Below are positions 6,278-14,067 of a stretch of DNA of 22,262 nucleotides, one piece after another (the first letter of the stretch is position 1; every line of letters begins with the position of its first letter). The stretch is from positions 1-22,262 of the forward strand of contig CAZTJO010000032.1 of assembly GCA_964614095.1 (NCBI GenBank), given 5' to 3'. The DNA comes from CAZWKX01 sp964614095. Its GTDB lineage: Bacteria; Actinomycetota; Acidimicrobiia; Spongiisociales; UBA11373. The notes under the pieces are model-generated. The model worked only from the letters and a program-made list of their open reading frames with translations. It made no database searches and was not told where the DNA came from. Position numbers and translations under genes: made by a program.

Positions 6278-7336
6278 TCAGCAGATCCGAGGCAGCTGCT
6301 CGCCGCTGAGCATGTCGACCACACGGATTCCACCCACCCGGCTGCGCATATCGATCCTTCCCGGATGCTCATCGACCACCTCACCGATGACGGCGGCATC
6401 TTCCCCGAGCGGGTGGGACCTCACCGCGCGCAGCGCTTCGTCGGCACATTGCGGAGCGACAAACACCAAGACTTTGCCTTCGTTGGCCACGTAGAGAGGA
6501 TCAAACCCAAGAATCTCGCAGGCGCCCCGCACCTCGTCGCCAAGAGGGACGGCGCGCTCATCCAGCAGCACGCCGACCCCGGCCGAAGTTGCGATCTCGT
6601 TCAGTGCCGAAGCCACGCCGCCGCGGGTGGGATCACGCAGCACATGTACACCGTCGCCACAGGAATCCAGAACCCGGGCTACCAGCGGCGATAGATCGGC
6701 GGTGTCACTCTCAAGAGCGGTCTCGAACTCGAGGCCCTCCCGCACCGACATGATGGCGATGCCGTGCACGGCGACCTGACCGCTGACGATGATTTTGTCG
6801 CCGGGCCGGGCCCGCACCGGGGAGATGTCGATCCCCTCGGGGATAACACCGATGCCCGAGGTGTTGACATAGATGCCGTCGCCGCTGCCTCGGTCCACCA
6901 CCTTCGTGTCGCCGGTGACGATGGGCACACCAGCTGCCTCGGCGGCCCGGCCCATCGACTCGACCACCGCCCACAGGTCCTCCATGGGCAGCCCTTCCTC
7001 GAGGATAAAACCGGCCGAGAGCACCAGAGGGTGGGCGCCACACATGGCCACGTCGTTGAGAGTGCCGTGTACCGCCAGCGAGCCGATGTTGCCTCCTGGG
7101 AAAAACATCGGCTTGACAACAAAAGAATCGGTGGAAAAGGCGATCCTCCCACCTTCGACTTCGAGGACCGCACCGTCGTGCAGCAGGTCGAGAACCGGAT
7201 TGCCGAATGCGGTGAGGAACATATCGGAGATGAGCCGGTGCGAAAAACGGCCGCCGCCGCCGTGGGCCAGCTGCACCGTCGGATACTCGTCGAGCGGTAT
7301 GGGGCAGGAGGCGGCCAGGAAGTCGGGCTCGCTCAT
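6278..7336 (-). CDS. hypE: Hydrogenase maturation protein HypE (thiocarboxamide dehydratase)
   Basis: A 352-residue cytoplasmic enzyme that dehydrates, with ATP, the carbamoyl group placed on its last residue by HypF, giving the thiocyanate that supplies CN to the [NiFe] hydrogenase iron. The protein ends in P-R-I-C, with the essential terminal Cys 352 present. The N-terminal A-H-G-G-G-G-R-F-S-H-R-L-I loop and the P-G-G-N-I-G-S-L-A-V-H-G-T-L-N-D-V-A-M-C-G-A block are standard for the PurM/AIRS-like fold. D-P-T-R-G-G-V-A-S-A-L-N-E-I-A is also present. Length is normal. Its ATG overlaps the hypD stop as ATGA, so translation is probably coupled; the longer frame to 7441 runs inside hypD and was not used. 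Confidence 0.96.
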   Translation of the reverse strand: MSEPDFLAASCPIPLDEYPTVQLAHGGGGRFSHRLISDMFLTAFGNPVLDLLHDGAVLEVEGGRIAFSTDSFVVKPMFFPGGNIGSLAVHGTLNDVAMCGAHPLVLSAGFILEEGLPMEDLWAVVESMGRAAEAAGVPIVTGDTKVVDRGSGDGIYVNTSGIGVIPEGIDISPVRARPGDKIIVSGQVAVHGIAIMSVREGLEFETALESDTADLSPLVARVLDSCGDGVHVLRDPTRGGVASALNEIATSAGVGVLLDERAVPLGDEVRGACEILGFDPLYVANEGKVLVFVAPQCADEALRAVRSHPLGEDAAVIGEVVDEHPGRIDMRSRVGGIRVVDMLSGEQLPRIC

Positions 7337-8421
7337 CCGGCACGACCGTACTGGTAGTAGGCGGCACAGGCGCCCTCGGAGGACACCATAGGAGCGCCGA
7401 GCGGGCGATCGGGAGTGCAGCGGGTCCCAAAGGCGGAGCATTCATGGGGCTTCTTGAGCCCGCGCAGGATCTCGCCGGCGATGCACTCGGGCGACTCCTC
7501 AGCGGAGATGCCTTCGACATCGAAGCGACGCTCGGCATCGAATGCTTCGAACTCATCACGCAGGCCGAGCCCGCTCTGGGGAATCTCGCCGATGCCGCGC
7601 CAGGCCCGGTCCTGTACCTGAAACACCCGGGAGATCATCTCCTGGGCGCCTTTGTTTCCGTCACGGGTGACGGCCCGGCTGTACTGGTTCTCCACCCCAT
7701 GACGTCCCTGTTCAAGGGCGGCCAGGGTCATCATCATGCCCTGGAGCAGGTCGAGCGGCTCAAAGCCGGTAACGACGATGGGCACTTTGTACTTGGCCGC
7801 GATCGGCTCGTATTCCCAGTAGCCCATGACGGCACACACATGACCGGCGGCAAGGAAACCCTGCACCAGATTGTCCGGCGATCCGAGGATGGCCTCCATC
7901 GCCGGGGGCACCAGCACGTGTGAAGAGAGAATCGAGAAATTGTCCAGGCCCAGGTCTCGGGCCCACAGCACCGCCATGGCGTTGGCCGGCGCGGTGGTCT
8001 CGAACCCGACGGCGAAAAACACCACCTGACGGCCGGGATTGGCGACGGCGATCTTCACCGCATCCAGCGGCGAGTAGACCACCCGTACATCGCCCCCGGC
8101 TGCCTTGACCGTCAGCAGATCCTGCTTGGAGCCGGGCACGCGGATCATGTCGCCGAACGAGGCAAACACTACCTCGGGTCGGGCGGCGATGGCCAGTGCC
8201 TTGTCGATCAACTCCAGCGGCGTCACACATACCGGGCATCCCGGACCATGCACCAGGGTCACCTGGTCGGGAAGCATCTCGTGGATGCCCGCCTTGACCA
8301 CGGTATGGGTCTGCCCGCCGCAGATCTCCATGAGGTTCCACGACTTGGTGACGGTGGCGGCAATCGCACTCAGATAGCGTTTGGCCTCGGCCTCGTCCCG
8401 GTACTCGTCGATGTACTTCAT
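7333..8421 (-). CDS. hypD: Hydrogenase maturation protein HypD (Fe-S scaffold)
   Basis: A 362-residue protein that, with HypC, forms the scaffold where Fe(CN)2CO is assembled. Key motifs are intact: E-I-C-G-G-Q-T-H at about 32-39, H-G-P-G-C-P-V-C-V-T-P at 58-68 with the redox-active Cys pair, and G-F-E-T-T-A-P in the centre. The C-terminal cysteine cluster that binds [4Fe-4S] is also intact (E-C-I-A-G-E-I-L-R-G, H-E-C, T-R-C, A-C-A-A-Y-Y-Q-Y). Length is as expected. It overlaps hypC upstream by ATGA and hypE downstream by ATGA, which fixes both ends and suggests the three are made in set proportion. Confidence 0.97.
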   Translation of the reverse strand: MKYIDEYRDEAEAKRYLSAIAATVTKSWNLMEICGGQTHTVVKAGIHEMLPDQVTLVHGPGCPVCVTPLELIDKALAIAARPEVVFASFGDMIRVPGSKQDLLTVKAAGGDVRVVYSPLDAVKIAVANPGRQVVFFAVGFETTAPANAMAVLWARDLGLDNFSILSSHVLVPPAMEAILGSPDNLVQGFLAAGHVCAVMGYWEYEPIAAKYKVPIVVTGFEPLDLLQGMMMTLAALEQGRHGVENQYSRAVTRDGNKGAQEMISRVFQVQDRAWRGIGEIPQSGLGLRDEFEAFDAERRFDVEGISAEESPECIAGEILRGLKKPHECSAFGTRCTPDRPLGAPMVSSEGACAAYYQYGRAG

Positions 8422-8696
8422 GAGCGTTCGCCGGCAGCCTCTCCGCCTTCGGAGATCTCCAGCTCGGCCAACTCCCCCATCTCCTCCAGATAGCCGAAGA
8501 CTCGCTGCGCCTCCTCCTCATCGATGACCGAGATGGCAAAACCAACATGCACCACCACATAGTCGTCCACCCCCGCCTCCGGAGTGGTGGCCAGGCACAC
8601 CTCTTTGACGATGCCCCCAAACGACACCCGGCCCATCTTCATGCCGGTGTCGTTGTCCCAAGTCTCCAGAATCTTGCCGGGAACACCAAGACACAT
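8418..8696 (-). CDS. hypC: Hydrogenase maturation chaperone HypC
   Basis: A 92-residue protein of the HypC/HupF family. It begins M-C-L-G-V-P-G-K-I, with the conserved Cys 2 that holds the iron and contacts HypD and the hydrogenase large subunit. The small beta-barrel follows (V-S-F-G-G-I-V-K-E-V-C-L, D-D-Y-V-V-V-H-V-G-F-A-I). The C-terminus is an acidic helix (E-E-E-A-Q-R-V-F-G-Y-L-E-E-M-G-E-L). AGGAGG, lying in the last codons of hypF, serves as ribosome binding site, and six bases separate the two genes. The stop overlaps the hypD ATG. Confidence 0.96.
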   Translation of the reverse strand: MCLGVPGKILETWDNDTGMKMGRVSFGGIVKEVCLATTPEAGVDDYVVVHVGFAISVIDEEEAQRVFGYLEEMGELAELEISEGGEAAGERS

Positions 8697-8702
8697 CTGG
8701 CT

Positions 8703-11009
8703 CTACCTCCTCGTCTCGAGACGGGCCGCGGCAACGGCCACCTGGCCCAGGCTGATGCCGCCGTCGTTGGCCGGAACACGGCGATGGACCAACACGTCGA
8801 AGCCTGCCCCCTCCAGCCGGCCGGCGGCCCGCTCGGTCAACAGCCGATTCTGGAAGCATCCTCCCGTCAAAGCAACCCTGGACTCACCGATACGCGCCGC
8901 CACCGCCACTATCGCCTCCACCAGGGCACCGTGGAATCGGGCCGCCGCCGCGGAGACCTCCTCACCTCTCTTCACATCGTCAAGCACCGCACCCACCAGC
9001 GGCTCCCAGTCGAGTTGGAGCACCCCGTCCTCCTCGACCAGCGGCAGCGGGTAGGAGTCTTCGAGCCCACCGTCGGCGACGTACTCCAGGGCCATTGCCG
9101 CCTGGCCTTCGAACGAGACCTTCTGATACAGGCCCAGCAGCGCGGCGACACCATCAAACAACCGCCCGCAAGATGACGTGGCCGGGGCGCGGAAGCCAGT
9201 TTCGAGCATGCGGGTCAGCGGAGCTTTCTCCCCGCAGCCAAACGCCGAGGCGACAGCCGGCACCTTCCAGGCCGCCTCGCCGTACATCTCCCACAGGAGG
9301 GCCAGAGCCACCCGCCGGGGCTCAACCACCGCCGCCTCGCCGCCGGGCATGCGGAACGGGCGCAAATGCGCCACCCGCTCGAAGCCGGCGGCATCACCGA
9401 GCAGGAACTCGCCGCCCCACACCGAGCCGTCCTCGCCGTACCCGGTGCCGTCCCAAGTGACTCCAAGCGCCCGGCCGGCGTCACCGTCGGTCAGACATGC
9501 AGCCAGATGGGCATGGTGGTGCTGCACACCGATCAGGGGCAGGCCACCGAGGCGTGCCTTCCAGTCTGAGTTCTCGGCAGCGGCAGCATCGACAGCCCAC
9601 CTTGTCGACGCATAGTCGGGATGAAGGTCGTGGGCGATGGCGACCGGCTCGGCCTCGTACATATCCAGGAAGTCTGCAATCACACGCTCGAAGGCAACGA
9701 CGGCCTGAGGAGTTTCCATGTCTCCGATGTGCTGGCTCAAAAAGACGTTGGCGCCGATCGAGAGGGCGACGGTGTTCTTCACGTGGCCACCCACAGCGAG
9801 CACCGTGGGCACCGGCCCCTGCAGGCGTATCGGCAGCGGAGCCATGCCCCGGGCCCGCCGCAACGGCTGCGGCACCCCGGCCACAACGGCGCTGACCGAA
9901 TCGTCAACGTGCCGGGCGATAGGACGGTTGTGCACCAGGAACAGATCGGCGATGCCGCCGAGACGCTCCAGGGCTTCGGTCTCGTCGATACAGATGGGCT
10001 CGTCGCTCAGGTTGCCGCTGGTCGCCACCACCGGAATTCCCAGAGCGGCCAAAAGCAGTGCGTGCAGCGGGGTGTAGGGCAGCATGACACCCAGATAGGG
10101 GTTGCCCGGAGCCACCGCCCCTGCCAGACCGGCGTCCGGCCTTGCCCTCAGCAGCACGATGGGCGCCTCCGGCGATGTGAGCAGCTCCGCCTCCGCAGAT
10201 GAGACTGCGGCGATGCTGGCGGCCCTATCGAGGCTGCTCACCATCAACGCCAGCGGCTTGCCATAGCGGCCCTTACGTTCCCGCAGCAGCAACACTGCCT
10301 CTTCGTTGGCGGCATCGACGATGAGATGGAAACCACCGAGGCCCTTGACGGCAAGGATGCGCCCCGCCCGCACCGCATGGACCGACTCAATGAGCGCCTC
10401 GTCCCCCTCTGCCCTCACGGCGCCGGAGGGATCCAGAAGGGTGAGGGCGGGTCCACAGACCGGGCAGGCGTTGGGCTGGGCGTGGAATCGTCGGTCGAGC
10501 GGATTCTGATACTCGCGCCGGCAGTCGTCGCACATCTCAAAACAACGCATGGTGGTGTTGGGCCGGTCGTAGGGCACCGACTCGATAATGCTGAACCGCG
10601 GACCGCAGTTGGTGCAGTTGGTGAACGGGTAGCGGTGGCGACGGTCGGCCGGGTCGAAAACCTCTCGGCGGCAGTCCTCACAGGTGGCGATGTCGGCCAG
10701 CAGGGCAACGATCTTGGCTCCGGCATCATCGCTGGATCGGATCTCGAAACCCTCGAAGCCCACCGGACCCAGCCACGACTCCTCGACAGAGTGGATCTCG
10801 GCACGGGGCGGCTTCTCGGCCGACAGGCGATCCCGGAATCCTTGAAGAACGCCCCGCGGACCTTCCACTTCGATGAGGACACCCCGGGTGTCGTTTTTCA
10901 CCCACCCCGCCAAGGCCAGTTCGTCGGCCAGTCGATAGACGAAGGGACGGAATCCGACTCCCTGCACGGCGCCGAACACCTCGATACGGAGGCGTTGCGC
11001 AGCGCTCAT
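8703..11009 (-). CDS. hypF: Carbamoyltransferase HypF
   Basis: A 768-residue enzyme that activates carbamoyl phosphate to carbamoyl-AMP and transfers the group to the C-terminal Cys of HypE. Domains in order: acylphosphatase at 7-92 (V-F-G-A-V-Q-G-V-G-F-R-P-F-V-Y-R); two zinc fingers with Cys 110, 113, 132, 135 and 160, 163, 182, 185; a YrdC-like domain at about 200-380 (K-G-L-G-G-F-H-L, A-T-S-G-N-L-S-D-E-P); and a Kae1-like domain to the end, with Q-H-H-H-A-H-L-A-A-C-L as metal site and A-L-T-G-G-C-F-Q-N-R. Length is normal. ATG 11009 is chosen because it sits about ten residues before the acylphosphatase motif; no clear ribosome binding site is seen, and upstream codons to 11144 have no homology. 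It is first in the operon. Confidence 0.96.
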   Translation of the reverse strand: MSAAQRLRIEVFGAVQGVGFRPFVYRLADELALAGWVKNDTRGVLIEVEGPRGVLQGFRDRLSAEKPPRAEIHSVEESWLGPVGFEGFEIRSSDDAGAKIVALLADIATCEDCRREVFDPADRRHRYPFTNCTNCGPRFSIIESVPYDRPNTTMRCFEMCDDCRREYQNPLDRRFHAQPNACPVCGPALTLLDPSGAVRAEGDEALIESVHAVRAGRILAVKGLGGFHLIVDAANEEAVLLLRERKGRYGKPLALMVSSLDRAASIAAVSSAEAELLTSPEAPIVLLRARPDAGLAGAVAPGNPYLGVMLPYTPLHALLLAALGIPVVATSGNLSDEPICIDETEALERLGGIADLFLVHNRPIARHVDDSVSAVVAGVPQPLRRARGMAPLPIRLQGPVPTVLAVGGHVKNTVALSIGANVFLSQHIGDMETPQAVVAFERVIADFLDMYEAEPVAIAHDLHPDYASTRWAVDAAAAENSDWKARLGGLPLIGVQHHHAHLAACLTDGDAGRALGVTWDGTGYGEDGSVWGGEFLLGDAAGFERVAHLRPFRMPGGEAAVVEPRRVALALLWEMYGEAAWKVPAVASAFGCGEKAPLTRMLETGFRAPATSSCGRLFDGVAALLGLYQKVSFEGQAAMALEYVADGGLEDSYPLPLVEEDGVLQLDWEPLVGAVLDDVKRGEEVSAAAARFHGALVEAIVAVAARIGESRVALTGGCFQNRLLTERAAGRLEGAGFDVLVHRRVPANDGGISLGQVAVAAARLETRR

Positions 11010-11037
11010 CGGAGGCCCGAGGCCGACGCTGTGGGAA

Positions 11038-11066
11038 AGAATCCTGAGAGGGTCATGGACACCCAA
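11038..11066 (-). promoter_or_regulatory. Candidate promoter of the hyp operon
   Basis: On the minus strand TTGGGT (11066-11061), a 17-bp spacer and GATTCT (11043-11038). The boxes match the consensus poorly but the spacing is ideal, and the start site would lie about 22 nt before the hypF ATG. Confidence 0.3.
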
Positions 11067-11302
11067 GAGGGTCGGAGATTGGTGCAGTCCGGCCCGCCGA
11101 GTGTACCGGGGGGCGGATGCTGGCTCGGCCGCGCTGATCGACACTGTGTCGGCGTCGGAGTAAGCCGCAAGCGCGTAGGACGGTCGCGGCTCCGCAAAGA
11201 GGCAAGCTCACAGGCACACTACGAACCGCCCAAACGGTCCATCTATTGGCGGCGCAGTCGCCGTTCGGCGCTTCCCCGTGAACAAGTGCTCTTGTGCACC
11301 GC

Positions 11303-11313
11303 CAACCAGGTTG
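11303..11313. promoter_or_regulatory. Candidate operator of the sugar-importer operon
   Basis: CAACC-A-GGTTG is a perfect 11-bp inverted repeat overlapping the TTGCAC -35 box. Its place fits a repressor site. It lies within a looser dyad, GTGCACC to GGTTGCAC (11295-11316). No regulator gene for it is in the window. Confidence 0.35.
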
Positions 11314-11340
11314 CACTGACCGGCACTTACCGCTTAGGCT
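11311..11340 (+). promoter_or_regulatory. Candidate promoter of the sugar-importer operon
   Basis: TTGCAC (11311-11316), an 18-bp spacer and TAGGCT (11335-11340, TAnnnT pattern). Transcription would start near 11347, giving a leader of about 150 nt before the binding-protein gene. Confidence 0.4.
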
Positions 11341-11347
11341 CTGTGGG

Positions 11348-11371
11348 CTGGGCCTGGAATCTTGGGCCCAG
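11348..11371 (+). other. Leader hairpin near the 5' end of the importer mRNA
   Basis: CTGGGCC (11348-11354) pairs with GGCCCAG (11365-11371) over a 10-nt loop. It would sit at the extreme 5' end of the transcript predicted from the promoter at 11311-11340, where hairpins often protect mRNA from decay. Confidence 0.35.
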
Positions 11372-11495
11372 AACGGAGTTACGCCCTCCATGGAGATCGA
11401 GGTGCTGCGCGGATCCGCTCCCACGCCGTTGGCGGGTGACCGGAAGGCCGACATTGCCCTGGTCCTATGGAGGTGACGCCAACTAAGGAGGAAAT

Positions 11496-12635
11496 GTGAC
11501 CAAACGGAAACTGTGGGTGTTCCTCGCAGTGTCTGCGCTTCTGTTCGGGGTGATGTTTGCCGCATGTGGTGATGATGACGCCACGACGACGGCTGCACCC
11601 GCTGGCGACACCACGACGGTTGCACCCGCTGGCGATACCACGACCACGACGGTTGCACCCGCCGAAGGGTTCATCGTCGGCGTGTCCTGGAACAACTACC
11701 AGGAAGAGCGCTGGGCGAAGTCTGACGAGCCCGCCATCAAGGCCGCCATCGAGGCTGCCGGCGGAACGTACATTTCGTCGGATGCCGGTTCGTCGGAGGA
11801 GCAGCAGATCACCGACGTGGAAAACCTGATCTCGCAGGGAGCGGATGCACTCATCATCCTGGCTCAGGACGGTACGGCGATCCTGCCCGCCGTCGAGAGC
11901 GCGCTGGCTCAGGGCATCCCGGTCGTCGCCTATGACCGCCTCATCGAGGACCCGGGCGCTCTCTACATCACGTTCGACAACGTCGAAGTAGGGCGCATGC
12001 AGGCTCGTGCCGTCTTCGCGGCGCAGCCGACCGGCAACTACGTCATGATCAAGGGCAACCCGGCGGATGCCAATGCCGACTTCCTGCGTGACGGCCAGGG
12101 CGAGATCCTGGCGGACGCCATCGCTGCCGGTGACATCGTCATCGTCGGTGAGGAATACACGGACAACTGGGATCCGTCCATTGCTCAGACGAACATGGAA
12201 CAGATCCTGACGCTGAACGACAATGACGTGGACGCAGTCGTCGCCTCCAACGACGGCACGGCCGGTGGCGTGATCGCCGCGCTCGAGGCCCAGGGTCTGG
12301 CCGGCCTGGTGCCGGTCTCCGGCCAGGACGGCGACGCTGCCGCCCTGAACCGTGTCGCCCTCGGCACGCAGACCGTGTCGGTGTGGAAGGACGCTCGTGA
12401 GCTGGGCAAGGCCGCAGGTGAAGCCGCGGTCGCGCTGGCACAGGGCACTGCACTCGCCGACGTGGCAGGCACTCAGATCTTCGAGTCCCCCGGTGGAAAC
12501 GACATGATCTCGATCCTGCTGGCCCCGGTCCCGATCACCCAAGACAACCTGCAAGTTGTGCTTGATGCCGACTGGATCACCGTGGACGACCTCTGCCAGG
12601 GCGTCGAAGCGGGCACCGTGGACGTCTGCGGATAG
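11496..12635 (+). CDS. Sugar ABC transporter substrate-binding lipoprotein (XylF-like)
   Basis: A 379-residue exported lipoprotein. The signal peptide has a K-R-K start, a hydrophobic core and F-A-A-C with the lipid-bearing Cys at 24. A Thr/Ala/Pro linker follows (about 28-57) containing two copies of A-P-A-G-D-T-T and a related third unit. The rest is a periplasmic-binding-protein fold of the type I sugar class: F-I-V-G-V-S-W-N-N-Y-Q-E-E-R-W, then I-S-Q-G-A-D-A-L-I-I-L, I-P-V-V-A-Y-D-R-L-I, V-V-A-S-N-D-G-T-A-G-G and V-S-G-Q-D-G-D. W-x(5)-R-W and Y-D-R-L-I are typical of D-xylose-binding XylF, so xylose is the best guess. GTG 11496 has AAGGAGG four bases upstream. It is first in the importer operon. 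Confidence 0.9.
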   Translation: MTKRKLWVFLAVSALLFGVMFAACGDDDATTTAAPAGDTTTVAPAGDTTTTTVAPAEGFIVGVSWNNYQEERWAKSDEPAIKAAIEAAGGTYISSDAGSSEEQQITDVENLISQGADALIILAQDGTAILPAVESALAQGIPVVAYDRLIEDPGALYITFDNVEVGRMQARAVFAAQPTGNYVMIKGNPADANADFLRDGQGEILADAIAAGDIVIVGEEYTDNWDPSIAQTNMEQILTLNDNDVDAVVASNDGTAGGVIAALEAQGLAGLVPVSGQDGDAAALNRVALGTQTVSVWKDARELGKAAGEAAVALAQGTALADVAGTQIFESPGGNDMISILLAPVPITQDNLQVVLDADWITVDDLCQGVEAGTVDVCG

Positions 12636-12671
12636 CCGAACAGGACTGACCGTCAATTGACCATGTGACGC

Positions 12672-12702
12672 GCCACGCTCACGGAGCCGCCGTGGGCGTG
12701 GC
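12672..12702 (+). other. Strong intercistronic hairpin between binding protein and permease
   Basis: A 13-bp stem (12672-12684 with 12690-12702, one G-U pair) encloses a 5-nt loop. It starts 37 bp after the binding-protein stop. No T tract follows, so it is more likely a partial terminator or a 3' stabiliser that keeps binding-protein mRNA above permease mRNA than a full terminator. Confidence 0.6.
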
Positions 12703-12732
12703 CGCGTCCGATTGACTCAAGGTAATAAAAAC

Positions 12733-14067
12733 GTGACGCAGAGAAACATCTCACCGGAAGCGCTTCCGACGCCCGAAACGCCTATGAGTGGGCGGAAAGG
12801 GCCCTTTGGTGTGTCCATCGGGGCCACTGAGATCGACACCCGCATGCTCGGCATGCTCGGCGCACTGGTCATTCTCTGGTGTGTCCTTCATTACTTCTCC
12901 GACGGGAACTTCTTGAGTCCGCGGAACCTGTGGAACCTCTCGGTGCAGACGTGCTCCGTGGGCATCATGGCCACCGGCATGGTGCTGGTGATCGTCTCCC
13001 GCAACATCGACCTGTCCGTCGGTGCGATGATGAGCCTGGTTGGGACATCGATGGCCCTGATCCAGACCAGGTTCCTCCCGAACGTGCTCAACTTCGGCCT
13101 CGACCATCCGGCAACCTGGATCATCACACTCCTTATCGGCATCGCGCTGGGTGCGCTGGTCGGTGGACTCCAGGGCGTCATCGTGGCCTACGTCGGTGTC
13201 CCGTCCTTCATCGTCACCTTGGGCGGGTTCATGGCCTGGCGCGGACTGTCGTGGGTGATGACGAGCGGGCAAACCGTCGCGCCCCTGGATACGAACTTCC
13301 GACTCCTCGGCGGAGGCGCCGACGGCACCCTCGGTGCATTCTGGAGCTGGGTCCTCGGCATCCTCTTATGTATTGGGGTTCTCGCTCTGCTGATGAACCG
13401 CCGACGGCAACGTCAGAAATACGGGTTCTCGCTGCGTCCCTGGTGGGCGGAGAGCCTCATGGGCGTGGTTGTTTGTGGCACGATTCTGGGAGCGATCTTC
13501 TGGTTGAATCGCTACTACCTTTCAGAACAGCTCGCCGCGCAGTACGCCGAGGACCACGGAATCCCGATTCCCGAAGGCGGACTGCACATCCCCTTCGGCA
13601 TCGCCTACCCGGTGCTCATCCTCATCGCTGTGACTCTCATCATGACCTTCGTTGCCACGCGTCTCCGCTTCGGCCGCTATGTGTTCGCCATCGGCGGCAA
13701 CCCCGAGGCAGCCGAGCTTGGCGGCATCCAGACCCGCTGGACCATCGTCAAGGTCTTCATGCTCATGGGGGTGCTGGTTGCTTTTGCTGCCGCGGTGCAG
13801 ACGGCTCGCCTCAACGCCGCCGTAGGCAGCCTCGGCGAGCTGAGCGAGCTGTACGTGATCGCGGCAGCCGTGATCGGAGGTACTTCGTTTTCGGGCGGCA
13901 TTGGCACCATCCCCGGAGCGGTGCTCGGAGCGCTTCTGATGCAGTCCCTGAGTTCGGGCATGGTGCTGATGGGAGTGGAGAACTCGGTCCAGAAGGTCGT
14001 AGTCGGCGTCGTTCTGGTGATTGCAGTGACTATTGATACTCTCTACCGGCGGAGGGCGGAGCGATGA
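12733..14067 (+). CDS. Sugar ABC transporter permease (XylH-like, BPD_transp_2)
   Basis: A 444-residue integral membrane protein of the ribose/xylose permease family. After a hydrophilic N-terminus of about 35 residues come roughly ten membrane segments. Family blocks are clear: G-M-V-L-V-I-V-S-R-N-I-D-L-S-V-G at about 82-97, G-V-P-S-F-I-V-T-L-G-G near 155-165, G-G-N-P-E-A-A-E-L-G-G-I and V-I-G-G-T-S-F-S-G-G-I-G-T-I-P-G-A near the C-terminus. A long central insert (R-R-R-Q-R-Q-K-Y to A-A-Q-Y-A-E-D) matches the enlarged form seen in XylH. GTG 12733 is preferred, with AAGGT nine bases upstream; TTG 12712 is in frame but has no ribosome site. Its stop overlaps the ATPase start as ATGA. Confidence 0.92.
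   Translation: MTQRNISPEALPTPETPMSGRKGPFGVSIGATEIDTRMLGMLGALVILWCVLHYFSDGNFLSPRNLWNLSVQTCSVGIMATGMVLVIVSRNIDLSVGAMMSLVGTSMALIQTRFLPNVLNFGLDHPATWIITLLIGIALGALVGGLQGVIVAYVGVPSFIVTLGGFMAWRGLSWVMTSGQTVAPLDTNFRLLGGGADGTLGAFWSWVLGILLCIGVLALLMNRRRQRQKYGFSLRPWWAESLMGVVVCGTILGAIFWLNRYYLSEQLAAQYAEDHGIPIPEGGLHIPFGIAYPVLILIAVTLIMTFVATRLRFGRYVFAIGGNPEAAELGGIQTRWTIVKVFMLMGVLVAFAAAVQTARLNAAVGSLGELSELYVIAAAVIGGTSFSGGIGTIPGAVLGALLMQSLSSGMVLMGVENSVQKVVVGVVLVIAVTIDTLYRRRAER

Larger units (their letters stand above)
11010..11495. other. Divergent intergenic region between hypF and the sugar importer
   Basis: This 486-bp stretch has no recognised protein. It holds a candidate hyp promoter (11038-11066), a perfect inverted repeat CGACAC-T-GTGTCG (11139-11151), a candidate importer promoter with a dyad (11303-11340), a leader hairpin (11348-11371), and two tiny open frames before the importer (11390-11476 and 11467-11499). 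I see nothing definite between 11152 and 11300. Confidence 0.6.

Noticed and set aside
11010..11144. Upstream extension of hypF
   Set aside because: The added 45 residues do not resemble HypF, which normally begins just before the acylphosphatase motif.
11294..11476. 60-residue rightward open frame before the sugar importer
   Set aside because: It begins upstream of the predicted transcription start, has no ribosome binding site and no recognisable domain; only its last 28 codons are kept as a weak leader-frame idea.
11577..11665. Short direct repeats as a possible CRISPR-like or repeat array
   Set aside because: They are in-frame repeats of the A-P-A-G-D-T-T linker of the binding lipoprotein, with no spacers.
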